From Candidatus Krumholzibacteriia bacterium (GTDB lineage Bacteria > Krumholzibacteriota > Krumholzibacteriia > G020349025): a DNA stretch of 64,000 nt. Positions 35,450 to 44,078 of the stretch are shown here, in pieces; positions within the stretch are counted from its first letter, which is position 1; every line of letters starts with the position of its first letter. The stretch is from NCBI GenBank assembly GCA_035649275.1, contig DASRJW010000143.1, positions 1 to 64,000 on the forward strand, in the 5' to 3' direction. The notes beneath the pieces are model-generated. The model had not been told where the DNA came from. It made no database searches and saw nothing but the letters and a program-made list of their open reading frames with translations. The position numbers were made by a program, and so were the translations under genes.

Positions 35450-35950
35450 CTACAGTCGGGCGGGGCGGACTTCGAGACGTTCGAGGCGCTCGAGGGCCTG
35501 GCGAGCCAGCAGGTAACCGGGCTCGAGCGAGAGCGCCTCACGATACTTGCGGATGGCGTGCTCGAAGTCGGTGAGCTTCTCGTAGGCCCGGCCCAAGTTG
35601 TAATGGGCGTAGTGGTAGGTGAGGTAGCGCGGGCAGCGCAGCGCTTGCTCCAGGAAAGGAATGGCTTCGTTGCAGCGCCCGAGGGCGAGGAGATAGGCGC
35701 CGATATCGTTCCAGGGGTTGCCGAAGTCGGCGTCGAGAGCGATGGCGCGGCGACACAGCTCGATGGCGCCTTCGTACTCGCCCCGCATGCTCCGCGTCCA
35801 GGCCATGAAGGTGTAGGCCTCGGGGCTCTCCATGCAGTCCAGCGAACGCTGGTAGTAATGGACCGCCCGCTCCAGATCGCCTTGCATCTGCAGCTCGTAG
35901 GCGAGCTCGAAGTAATCCTGCGCCATCAGAGCCACTTGTTGGCTGGGCAA
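35450..35950 (-). CDS. Small TPR-repeat protein
   Basis: A TTG at 35950 preceded by GGGGAGG at 7 nt gives 166 residues; an ATG at 35926 is the alternative and lacks a ribosome binding site. Residues from about 10 to the end form four TPR units, with the typical YELQMQGDLERAVHYYQRSL and YNLGRAYEKLTDFEHAIRKY helices. There is no signal peptide or membrane segment. It begins 20 bp after the glycosyltransferase stop codon and is probably co-transcribed with it. It may be a scaffold for a protein complex, but no partner can be named. Confidence 0.75.
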   Translation of the reverse strand: MPSQQVALMAQDYFELAYELQMQGDLERAVHYYQRSLDCMESPEAYTFMAWTRSMRGEYEGAIELCRRAIALDADFGNPWNDIGAYLLALGRCNEAIPFLEQALRCPRYLTYHYAHYNLGRAYEKLTDFEHAIRKYREALSLEPGYLLARQALERLERLEVRPARL

Positions 35951-35970
35951 GCCGTTGCCTCCCCGACGAA

Positions 35971-37338
35971 TCAGGCCGGTGCCGGCGCGACCTCGGCGTA
36001 GACGCGGCGCAGATCGGTGGCGGCGCGGCCGCCGTCGAAACCCGCCGTGGCCAGAGCCCGCAGCGGTTCGCCGAGCTCGGGCCGGAGCCGCGCCAGGCGT
36101 CCGATCTTCTCCTCGAGCTCGCGCACCGGCGGCGCCTCGACGCGCAGCACGCACAGTCGCCCGATCTCCGGCGAAATCCCTTCGCTCACCAAGCGGGCCA
36201 CCGCGTCGATGCCGGCTTGGTCACTGGCCAGCGGTAGCACGCCGCACGCCAAGGCCTCGAAGAGCATCTGCGAAGGCGGACGCGAGGCGGTGCCGGGCAT
36301 GACGAAGACATCGGACAAGCGCAGCAAGGCGGCGAATTCCGTACGCGTCACCCGGCCGACGAAGCGCACTCGCCGCTCCGGCTCGATCCTGGCCGCGACG
36401 CGCCACCAATCTTCCGCCCGGTGCTCGAGCTGCAAGCGTTCCAGATGGTCCACCAGCGGCTGGCAGAGCTCGCTCGTCGCCACCACGTCGTGGAGTAGCT
36501 CGGCCCGCCCGGCCGCCAGCGCCGCCCGCAGCCCGTCGGTGAGCGGGTCGCCTGCGCCCACCGCCACCACCTGCAAGGCCGGCTGCAGGCGCAAGAGCTC
36601 CGGGAGGGCGAAGAGGAGCTGCTCGAAGCCGTGGCGATCCTCGCGGGACTCCACCGCGAGGACGACGAAGCTCTGCAACCAGTCCAAACCTTCGAGGCGC
36701 CCGCGCAGCTCGCGGCGCCCGAGCAGCATCTCCGCCTGCTTCATCCGCTTCGGTCGGGGCAAGGGCCGGAAGGTGTCGAGGTCCACGCCGCGGGCGAGCA
36801 CGTCCACGCGGGGTGGCAGCACACCGAAGCGCTCCTGCACGAGGCGCGGTGTGGTGCCGTCGAAGACGAGGAGCGAGTGGGCGCTCCGCAGCGCCGCCCC
36901 GGCCCGGGCGCGGAAAGCGGCATCGCCGCGGTTGAGGTCCGGATGGCGCGGGGTGACGAAATAGGGCAGGCCCGTGTGGGCGTGCAGCGCGCGCGCGACC
37001 TGGGCGGACAGATCGAGGCCGATGGCGTGCAGCGCGGTCAGGCGATGCGCCGTCACTTGTGGTTCGAGTTGTTGCGCTAGCGCGGCGACGGCAACGCCCA
37101 GACTGCGGTCATCGAGAGGCGTCTGGAGCGTTTCCACGCTGGAGATCGATTCCAGACGCGCCGCCGGTCGATCGGGGCGCCGCACCGTGTGCAGGAGTCG
37201 AGGGGCTTGGACGGGGGTCGGGACCAGTAGGAAGAGATGGGTCGGCTGGCCCTCGCGGGCCAGGAAATGCGCCACATCCTCCGCGAATGCATTCGCAGCG
37301 AAACCGCACTCGCGGCCATCCAGCAAAACGCCGACCAT
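35971..37338 (-). CDS. GT-B fold glycosyltransferase (GT4-like)
   Basis: The 455-residue protein has the two Rossmann halves of a GT-B enzyme. The C-terminal half contains RVRFVGRVTRTEFAALLRLSDVF and the donor-binding segment PGTASRPPSQMLFEALACGVLPLAS, in which the Glu of MLFEAL corresponds to the conserved nucleotide-sugar glutamate. No membrane helix is visible. The likely product is an exopolysaccharide or lipid-linked sugar, but donor and acceptor are unknown. The start ATG at 37338 has a GGGGTG-type ribosome binding site. The downstream TPR gene follows after 20 bp. Confidence 0.8.
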   Translation of the reverse strand: MVGVLLDGRECGFAANAFAEDVAHFLAREGQPTHLFLLVPTPVQAPRLLHTVRRPDRPAARLESISSVETLQTPLDDRSLGVAVAALAQQLEPQVTAHRLTALHAIGLDLSAQVARALHAHTGLPYFVTPRHPDLNRGDAAFRARAGAALRSAHSLLVFDGTTPRLVQERFGVLPPRVDVLARGVDLDTFRPLPRPKRMKQAEMLLGRRELRGRLEGLDWLQSFVVLAVESREDRHGFEQLLFALPELLRLQPALQVVAVGAGDPLTDGLRAALAAGRAELLHDVVATSELCQPLVDHLERLQLEHRAEDWWRVAARIEPERRVRFVGRVTRTEFAALLRLSDVFVMPGTASRPPSQMLFEALACGVLPLASDQAGIDAVARLVSEGISPEIGRLCVLRVEAPPVRELEEKIGRLARLRPELGEPLRALATAGFDGGRAATDLRRVYAEVAPAPA

Positions 37339-37529
37339 TCGTCACCCCACCCCACCGGTCCCAACCGCCCGGTCAGCGTCGACCAGAGTCAAGGGACGAT
37401 GGCGGCAGCGTCAACACGAAAAATGCGCCGCGCAGAGGCGGACGGCAGGCGGGGTTGCGCGCCGCCGAGGCGGAGCCCCGCGCGGGAAGCAACCCTCCGC
37501 ACGGCGATCCCCGGGGTCGGGTGAAGACT

Positions 37530-39104
37530 TCAGAAGCGGGTGAGTAGCTGCAGGCTGGCGCCGTCGAAGGCGGGCACGACGTAGCAGGTGCCGGCGGTGC
37601 AGGCAATGCCGCCCCGGCGTTTGCCCCAGAAGCCGAGAAGATCGTGATGCCGAGCGAGTCGCAGCCGCGCGCCCACGGAGGTGAAGTCCTGCCGCGGGTA
37701 ACGTCCGGTGCTCGGGTCCGGTTCGCCGGCGCCCGGATCGCCCGGATCATCGGTGGAGGTGGTGACGACGCCGAGAGAGATCCGTTCGGCCCAGGCCCAG
37801 GTGAGGGAAGCGTAGCGATCTTCGAAAGGGATGTCCGCCGGGCTCGAGTCGCGGCTGCCCCGCATCCGCGCCAGCTCGATTTCCAGGCTGTGATCGCCGT
37901 GGAGCGGTACCACGGCGTAGGTGCCGTAGGTTTCGCGCTCGCGCACCGGCGGGATGGCGCTTCCGTCCTCCGCCAGGTCGGCGAACAGGCTGAGCGTGAA
38001 GAGGCCCCGATGGCCGGCGAGCTCGGCGAAGAACTCCTCGAAGCGGCGCGAGTCGGAGTTCTCCGCCCGGCTCCAGTTCAAGGTCAGATCGGCGCGCTGC
38101 CGCCAATCGAGGCGCGCTTCGAACTGGTAGCCCTCTTCTTGCGCCGGCTCGAGCACATGGGTGCTGCGGTTGAGCAGCGCCATGGTGTGCTCGCGCACCA
38201 GCGTCGGCGGTTCGTTCACCGTACCGGGCAGGGCGAAGTTGTCGTAGTCCTTGTACTCCCAGCTCGCCGCAGCGCGCAGGCCCGGGAGGAAAAGCGGCAG
38301 CGAAACATCCGTGCCCACGTACAGCGCCCGTCCTTCGTCGGGATCGACATCCGGGCTCACCGACGCACTGGGGTCGAGATCGATGGCATGGGCGTACTCC
38401 CCATAGGCTCCGAGGGTGAGAGCACGAAGACCGAGCCGGGAGAGCCAGGGTTCGAAGGCGACCTGGGCGAAGCCGCCGGGGATGTGCGTGGTGGGGCCGC
38501 CATCCTGCGGGTCGAGGCGCAGGTACTCCCCGCCGAGACGGAGCCCCTTCACCAGCTGCCCTGCCGCCTGCGCCCCGGAGGCCAGACCACGCCGCTCGGT
38601 TCCGGGGGGCTCGTCGGCGCGGCGCGGCTGACCGGTGAGCGCCATCAGATCGAGGGAACCGCGCCGATAGCGCACTTGTCCGCCGTCGAGATCCCGGCTG
38701 TAGCCGAATTGACGGAACTGCTCTTCCCGCACCACGCCGGGCAACTCGAAGGCGCGCAGCACGAGACCGCGACCGAAGAGGGCCTGGAAGTTCCCCACCC
38801 GCACCTCGAGACCGCGGTCCTGCCAGGCGGCGTAGCGCTGCACGAATTCGGAGTAGCCGAGGGAGGCGTCCTCGGAGGCGACGTAGTGCTCGAAGCGGAA
38901 GCCGAGCAATAGCGCGTCACGGGCCCAGTCCAGGTGGAACTGATCGAAGAAGGTGGCGCGGTCGTCCGGCACGGCGGGACGGGGATCCTGCGGATCCTTG
39001 CCGACCCGACCCTCGAGGAGGTTGGAGAAGGTGATCTGCGGCCAGGCGGAAGCCGGAACCAGGCCGAGCGCCGCAGCGACGCAACAGAGCGCGGCGCGCT
39101 TCAT
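37530..39104 (-). CDS. Outer-membrane beta-barrel protein (DUF6029-like)
   Basis: The ATG at 39104 overlaps the TGA of the tlpA-like gene (ATGA); the product is 524 residues with a signal peptide ending near ASAWPQ. The body shows alternating hydrophobic and polar strands rich in Tyr, Arg and Asp and finishes with LQLLTRF, the C-terminal aromatic pattern used by beta-barrels. Segments such as VGNFQALFGRGLVLRAFE resemble a barrel family found in Bacteroidota and relatives (DUF6029-like), function unknown. Tight coupling to a thioredoxin suggests that the two proteins work together at the envelope, but there is no direct evidence. A much longer reading frame upstream is a shadow. Confidence 0.75.
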   Translation of the reverse strand: MKRAALCCVAAALGLVPASAWPQITFSNLLEGRVGKDPQDPRPAVPDDRATFFDQFHLDWARDALLLGFRFEHYVASEDASLGYSEFVQRYAAWQDRGLEVRVGNFQALFGRGLVLRAFELPGVVREEQFRQFGYSRDLDGGQVRYRRGSLDLMALTGQPRRADEPPGTERRGLASGAQAAGQLVKGLRLGGEYLRLDPQDGGPTTHIPGGFAQVAFEPWLSRLGLRALTLGAYGEYAHAIDLDPSASVSPDVDPDEGRALYVGTDVSLPLFLPGLRAAASWEYKDYDNFALPGTVNEPPTLVREHTMALLNRSTHVLEPAQEEGYQFEARLDWRQRADLTLNWSRAENSDSRRFEEFFAELAGHRGLFTLSLFADLAEDGSAIPPVRERETYGTYAVVPLHGDHSLEIELARMRGSRDSSPADIPFEDRYASLTWAWAERISLGVVTTSTDDPGDPGAGEPDPSTGRYPRQDFTSVGARLRLARHHDLLGFWGKRRGGIACTAGTCYVVPAFDGASLQLLTRF

Positions 39105-39670
39105 TCGCTCTTGGGTGTCAGGTGCGGCTCGAGCAAGCTGCGCAGCTTTGCCGTTTCCCCGGGTCGATAACCGAAGGAGGAGTGCAAGACCACGCCGTCT
39201 TTGTCGAGCACGAGCGTCGTCGGCAAAGCGATGGCATGCAGACGCCGCTGCGCCTCGCGGTTCAGATCGAGGAGGACGGGAAAGGTGTAGCCGTTCGTCT
39301 GCAAGAAGGGCCGCACCTTCGTGGCGTTCCGCGGGCCGTCCTCGTTGATGCCGACGACACGCAAGCCGCGCGGGGCGAGCTCGGCGTACAGCTCCTGCAG
39401 CTCGGGCATGGCGAGGAGGCAGGGCTTGCACCAGGTGGCCCAGAAGTCCAGCACCACGGGGCCCTCGCCGAGGAAGCTGCCGATCGAAACATTGTTGCCG
39501 TCGAGATCGGGGAGGAGGAGCGACTGGAGCACATCCCGGAGTGAATCCTTGCCCTTCTCTTCCTCGCCCCTTCCGAAGGAAAACGGCGGCGTGGCCGCGA
39601 GCAACGCCGCGCCAAGGCAGAGGACGAGGAGGCCACGGCGCCACCTGGATCGCCGCTTTCCTTCTCGCAC
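39101..39670 (-). CDS. TlpA/ResA-like thioredoxin, exported
   Basis: The GTG at 39670 is preceded by AAGGAG and gives 189 residues. An N-terminal membrane anchor or signal (about 12-30) is followed by a thioredoxin fold with active site WCKPC (Cys81, Cys84) and cis-proline in ALPTTLV. The protein is expected in the periplasm, reducing disulfides in cytochromes or other envelope proteins. It overlaps the beta-barrel gene by 4 bp, so both are likely made together. The long antisense and same-strand frames here are not genes. Confidence 0.88.
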   Translation of the reverse strand: MREGKRRSRWRRGLLVLCLGAALLAATPPFSFGRGEEEKGKDSLRDVLQSLLLPDLDGNNVSIGSFLGEGPVVLDFWATWCKPCLLAMPELQELYAELAPRGLRVVGINEDGPRNATKVRPFLQTNGYTFPVLLDLNREAQRRLHAIALPTTLVLDKDGVVLHSSFGYRPGETAKLRSLLEPHLTPKSE

Positions 39671-39736
39671 TTGTCGTCTCCTTCGTGCGCCGCCGTGCCG
39701 AGCCGCGTTGCTTCCAGAACCCAGGCGCTCGTGGGC

Positions 39737-40567
39737 CTATTCCACCGTGGCAGCTGCCGGCGTCGCGTGACTCCGCGCCAGGCGCTGCAAGGCGGCGAGG
39801 GCAGCAGCCGGTGCCTCCGCTCCCGGGAGGAGGCAGAACCCAGCCGAGGCCGCGCTGCAGGCCCGTTGCAACGCCTCCGCCTCGGGCGCGGCAGCGGCAG
39901 CGAGGACGACGAGACGCGGCCTGACCACACCGATGCCGGCGCGGACGGTCGAAGCCGGCACCGCCGGGCCGAGATCCACCCGCTCCCAACCCTCGTCGGC
40001 GAGGACGAGGGCCCCGAGCGCCAGCCAGAGCGTACCGTTTTCTCCCTGTCCTCCGGCGAGCAAAGCTCTCGGTGCGCCGGGGAGCGGCGGCGGTAGCTGC
40101 AGCGACAGTTGGCGCGCTCCTGCTTCGGCGAGCCGCAAGGCCCGGCGCTGCACGAAGTCGTCGCCGACCTCCGTCAGGACCGCCGCGAGAGCCCCGAGCA
40201 GGATCTCCCCCGCCACCTTCTGCACGCCGAGGCCGTGCCGGTGCAGGTCGACGAGCCAGCGGCTGGTGCCGGGAGCATCGCCTTCTCCGAGCGTCGTGGC
40301 CAAGCGCGCCACCAGTCCCTCCTGGTCGCGCTGCAAGAGGAGGAGCGAGAGCGCGTCCACTTCCGCGGCGGGCCTCGTCTCCGGCACGGCCATGCTGGTG
40401 CCCAGCTGCCGCGCCGCCTCGGCCACGTCTTGGAGGCGGAATTTGCGGTGCCCTCCCGGAGTGCGCAAGCAGCGCAGGAGGCCCGAATCGGTCCAACGTT
40501 TGATGGTCGAAATGCTCACCCCGCAGATGCGGGCGAGCTCGGCGGTCGTATAGAAGCGCTCGTGCAT
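39737..40567 (-). CDS. MerR-family regulator with degenerate cobalamin-binding-like domain
   Basis: The ATG at 40567 follows a run of GTG codons, which are possible earlier starts, and gives 276 residues. Residues of about 5-70 are a MerR DNA-binding domain (YTTAELARICGVSISTIKRWT). The rest follows the plan of CarH/LitR light-sensing regulators: a four-helix domain (about 75-170) and a Rossmann-like domain. In CarH the second domain has an ExH motif in which His binds cobalt; here the matching segment is GENGTLW, with no His, and the Trp and Glu-His of the helical domain are also missing. The protein has therefore probably lost B12 binding. Its target is unknown. Confidence 0.75.
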   Translation of the reverse strand: MHERFYTTAELARICGVSISTIKRWTDSGLLRCLRTPGGHRKFRLQDVAEAARQLGTSMAVPETRPAAEVDALSLLLLQRDQEGLVARLATTLGEGDAPGTSRWLVDLHRHGLGVQKVAGEILLGALAAVLTEVGDDFVQRRALRLAEAGARQLSLQLPPPLPGAPRALLAGGQGENGTLWLALGALVLADEGWERVDLGPAVPASTVRAGIGVVRPRLVVLAAAAAPEAEALQRACSAASAGFCLLPGAEAPAAALAALQRLARSHATPAAATVE

Positions 40568-40787
40568 CACCACCACCCACCTTCGTCCCCTGAGGCGCAG
40601 CGCCTTCGTCGCGACCGGCAGCAGGCACGGTCACCTTGGCGCAGGTTAGCGATCCGCCGCCGGAGGCGCAAGACGACGCCCACCCGCGCGCCGTCCTGCC
40701 GCGGCGGTGTAACCTCTGCATCCAGCGGGGCGTATTGCCAGAGAATCGGCTCGCGGCGGGGCGCGGGCCACAGCGGCAGGAGGAGCC

Positions 40788-42452
40788 ATGCGCAGCGCTC
40801 GCTGGTGGATCTGGGGAGTCGCAGCTTGTCTCGGCTGCCGGGCCGAGGTCTCCGAACCGGAGCTCCGCCGTCCGCTCGAGTCCATGCCCCGAGGCGCTTG
40901 CGTCCTGCTGGTGGCCTCGGATCTCGCCAACACCTGGGAGCGCGCCGAAGCGCATGAGGCGCTGACCATCCTGAAGCGCTCGCTCCCGGAGGAGCTGGTG
41001 GCGCCGCCCGAGCTGGTGGCGCTGCAGGAAAGACTCGCCGCCTTCGAGACGCGCACCGGTACCAGCCTGCGGCAGGATCTGTGGCTCAACTTGATGCGCC
41101 AGCGTCTCGCCGTGGGCGTCTATCCGGAAGACGGTGCCTCCCTGGGTGACATTCTCTTCGTCGCCGAGCTCGACGACGGGCCGCGCTTCCGTTCCGCTCT
41201 CGAAGCGGTGCTGCGCGAATCGGCGCCGGACTGGCGGGTGGAAGAGACGCGCTTCGACGAGCTCCCGGCCTGGCGGGTACGTGACGGCGAGCGCCTCGAC
41301 GTTCTCTTGGTGCAGGAAGGCGAGTTCCTCGCCCTCTCCACGGCCGACGCGCTGGTGCACGGCGCGTTGGAGATCCGCCGCGGGGCGTCGGAAGCCTCGG
41401 TGCTGCGCGAACCGGCTTGCGCCACGGCCCTCGAGGCTCTGGGGCGGCAGAGCGTGGCGATCGTGAGCCTGGACGCCGGAGCGGCGCAGTGGAACGCCAA
41501 GGGCCTGACCTGGGACAGCGATGGCGTGCACTTCAAGCGCCTCGTGCCCATGGCGGAACCGGCGGCGTCCGCCGCCGGCGCGACGCCCCCACGGCGCGAG
41601 GAGATCATGCGCTCCGTGCCCGCCGGGATGACGATGGTGTACTACGCCAAACCGGCAGAGATGCAACAGCTGCGCACGCTCTTCGACGATTTTCAGTGTG
41701 GCTCGATGCACAGCTCGTCGCGCCGCGCAGCGATGCACTTCGCCGCCGCTTCGAGTCCGGCGACGGTGCAGAGCGCCGCCGCACCGAGTGCCACGCCCTT
41801 CGGTCTCGACCGCTTGCCCTTCGCTCTGGGGCAGGACGTCTTGCCCTGGGCCGGGGACGAGATGGTCTTGGTCCTCGCGGATCTGAAGCCGACCGCCTTG
41901 GTTCCCTTGCCCAACGCCGCGCTGGTGCTCGAGGCAGCGGATGGCGAGGCGGCGGTACGCAGCCTCGGCGAGCTGGAACAGCGTCTCGAAGGCTTCGCCC
42001 TCATGGGCGGGCAGGGCTTCGAGGCGGTGCACTACGGCGGCAAGACCTACCGCAGCCTGGCGTCCCCGGTGCTCGAAGCGCTGGCGCCGAGCTATCTCGT
42101 CGACGGCGATCTGGTGGTGATCGCCACGACGCGGGAGCTCTTGCAGCAGATCATCGACACACGCCGGGCCGGCAAGGGGAACCTGCTCCGCGCCCCCACT
42201 TTCCGTCCCTTCACGCGCTTCGTTCCGGTTGGCGCCAGCGTCGTCGTCTACGCCGACCAGACCAAACTGCATCAAGCGCTGCTGCAGGTGGCGCACTTGC
42301 CGCGCCTGTGGGGCGATGAGGTGGATCGGGCGGTGGAGATCATGGAAGGTCTGAGCGTGGTCTTCGAGCACTTCCCGGCGAGCGCCGCCTACATCGAGCG
42401 CACACCGGAAGGGCTCACGCTGAACGGGTGGATGCGCGAGGCGCCGGAGTGA
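40788..42452 (+). CDS. DUF3352-like lipoprotein
   Basis: The ATG at 40788 follows GGAGGAG and opens a short lipoprotein signal with lipobox CLGC, so Cys17 is the acylated residue. The mature 537 residues resemble DUF3352 proteins, which contain repeated alpha/beta units and are exported proteins of unknown role. Segments such as VLLVASDLANTWERAEAHEAL and DDLVVIATTRELLQQIID (near 445) are the typical starting and late motifs. No enzyme motif is visible. Its 3' end overlaps the glycerol-3-phosphate dehydrogenase gene by 38 bp, so the genes converge. The DUF assignment is from memory of the family and is moderately sure. Confidence 0.7.
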   Translation: MRSARWWIWGVAACLGCRAEVSEPELRRPLESMPRGACVLLVASDLANTWERAEAHEALTILKRSLPEELVAPPELVALQERLAAFETRTGTSLRQDLWLNLMRQRLAVGVYPEDGASLGDILFVAELDDGPRFRSALEAVLRESAPDWRVEETRFDELPAWRVRDGERLDVLLVQEGEFLALSTADALVHGALEIRRGASEASVLREPACATALEALGRQSVAIVSLDAGAAQWNAKGLTWDSDGVHFKRLVPMAEPAASAAGATPPRREEIMRSVPAGMTMVYYAKPAEMQQLRTLFDDFQCGSMHSSSRRAAMHFAAASSPATVQSAAAPSATPFGLDRLPFALGQDVLPWAGDEMVLVLADLKPTALVPLPNAALVLEAADGEAAVRSLGELEQRLEGFALMGGQGFEAVHYGGKTYRSLASPVLEALAPSYLVDGDLVVIATTRELLQQIIDTRRAGKGNLLRAPTFRPFTRFVPVGASVVVYADQTKLHQALLQVAHLPRLWGDEVDRAVEIMEGLSVVFEHFPASAAYIERTPEGLTLNGWMREAPE

Positions 42453-44070
42453 GGCTCGCCTTCTGCAGCCCTTGCAGGAGACGGGCGCTGGCCGCGGCGC
42501 CTTCGGCCTCCGTCCAGCCGAGCTCGGCGGCGAAGAGCTCCGCCACCCGTTCCAGCGCCTCGAGGCCGTGACAGGGATGGTAAGCGGTGCGCGAGCGGCG
42601 GTAGAACCAGTCCTCCAGCTGCAACGCCATCTCCTCCCGGAGCGCGAAGCGCACTTCCGCTTCGATGTGGGGCAAGTGCGGGCACAAGCGCCGGGCCGCC
42701 GCGGGTTCCTGGCCGGCGAGCGCCGCGATGGGTGCGGCGCGGCTACCGTAGGTGCGGAGCAGGTGCTCCACCGTCGGGGTGTCGAGGCTGCTCGCCGCGA
42801 CCAGGCGTACCACTTCTTGCCGCCAGGCGCGACCTTCCTGCCAGTGCTCCCGAGCCCCCCAGGGCAGATCTCCCCCGGGCAAGGGGAGCTGCGCCGTGCG
42901 GCAAGGATGGCGCCGCTGGAGCTGGCTCTGCACTCGATCCACCACCTGCTCGGCCACCGCCCGGTAGGTGGTGTACTTGCCGCCGAGGACGCAGAGCAAC
43001 CCCGGCAGGGGCTCGAGCAGCGCGTGCTCCCGCGGCCGCGAAGAGGCGCTGCCGTCGGCGCGGAGCAGCGGCCGCAACCCGGCGAAGGCGGCGATCACGT
43101 CGCTCTTCATGAGTCGCGCTTCCGGGAAGAAGCGGTTCGTTTCCGCCAGTAGGTAATCGATCTCTGCCGCCGTCGGTGTGACCTCATCGGCGTCGTCGGC
43201 GCTCGCCACGTCGGTCGTGCCCACGAGCGTCAGACCCAACCAGGGGAGGACGAAGAAGACCCGGCCGTCGGCGCCCGCGGCCAAGGTGAAGCCGTGCTTC
43301 ACCAACGGGCGGACGACGATGTGGGTTCCCCGCGTCGGTGCCAGAGGTTGGGGGGTCCCGGGCAAGCCGGCGAGCAAGGCGTTGGTCCAAGGTCCGGTGC
43401 AGGCGACGACGCAAGGAGCGCGGAACTCCCGGCGCTCGCCGCTCAGGCTGTCCTCGACCTCGACGCCGCCGACGCGACCGCCGTGGAGGAGCAGCCGGGT
43501 CACGCCCACGTAGTTGAAGGTCCCCGCACCGGCGGCCTGCGCCCCCAGCACGTTGGCCAAGACCAGCCGCGCGTCGTCCATGCAAGCGTCGTAGTAGAGG
43601 GCCAGCGTCCGCAGGCCGTCGCGCCGCAAGCCATCGGGCCAGGCGCCGGCGTGCTCGGGGCGCAGCATGCGGTGCGGCCGGACGTTGCGGAAGGTCGCCA
43701 GCAGATCGTAGAGCCACATGCCGGCGCGGAGCTTCCAGGGCGGGAAACGGGAATCCTCGTAGAGCGGGAAGACGAAGGGGAGCGGGCGCACCAGGTGCGG
43801 CGCCTGCTGCAACAGGATGCGGCGCTCGCGGCAGGCTTCCCAGACCAGGCGTAGCGCGCCGTGCTCCAGGTAGCGCAAACCGCCGTGCACCAGCTTCGAG
43901 GTGCGCGAGCTGGTACCGGCGCCGAAATCGTCCTTGTCGAAGAGGACGACGCGCAAGCCGCGCAACGCTGCGTCGCGCGCCACGCCGGCGCCGTTGATGC
44001 CGCCGCCGATGACGAGGAGATCCTGTTCCGGCGCCACCAGGGCCAGCCGGTCGCGCCTCCGTGCGTGCAT
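42415..44070 (-). CDS. glpD: Glycerol-3-phosphate dehydrogenase (FAD-dependent)
   Basis: The ATG at 44070 is preceded by AGGA and gives 551 residues, a little longer than the 501 of E. coli GlpD. It has the FAD-binding VIGGGINGAGVARDAALRG (20-38), the conserved SSRTSKLVHGGLRYLE segment, ACTGPWTN and the CVLGGKYTTYR motif. The enzyme oxidises glycerol 3-phosphate to dihydroxyacetone phosphate at the inner membrane and passes electrons to quinone. No glycerol kinase or facilitator gene lies nearby, so the glycerol 3-phosphate may come from phospholipid turnover. The C-terminal about 150 residues are the usual helical domain. Confidence 0.93.
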   Translation of the reverse strand: MHARRRDRLALVAPEQDLLVIGGGINGAGVARDAALRGLRVVLFDKDDFGAGTSSRTSKLVHGGLRYLEHGALRLVWEACRERRILLQQAPHLVRPLPFVFPLYEDSRFPPWKLRAGMWLYDLLATFRNVRPHRMLRPEHAGAWPDGLRRDGLRTLALYYDACMDDARLVLANVLGAQAAGAGTFNYVGVTRLLLHGGRVGGVEVEDSLSGERREFRAPCVVACTGPWTNALLAGLPGTPQPLAPTRGTHIVVRPLVKHGFTLAAGADGRVFFVLPWLGLTLVGTTDVASADDADEVTPTAAEIDYLLAETNRFFPEARLMKSDVIAAFAGLRPLLRADGSASSRPREHALLEPLPGLLCVLGGKYTTYRAVAEQVVDRVQSQLQRRHPCRTAQLPLPGGDLPWGAREHWQEGRAWRQEVVRLVAASSLDTPTVEHLLRTYGSRAAPIAALAGQEPAAARRLCPHLPHIEAEVRFALREEMALQLEDWFYRRSRTAYHPCHGLEALERVAELFAAELGWTEAEGAAASARLLQGLQKASLTPAPRASTRSA

Positions 44071-44078
44071 GCTCGTTC

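Noticed and set aside
39105-42371. N-terminal extension of the beta-barrel gene through tlpA, merR and the DUF3352-like gene
   Set aside because: The extension crosses three real genes and the sequence before the ATG at 39104 is shadow-like; the signal peptide begins exactly at that ATG.
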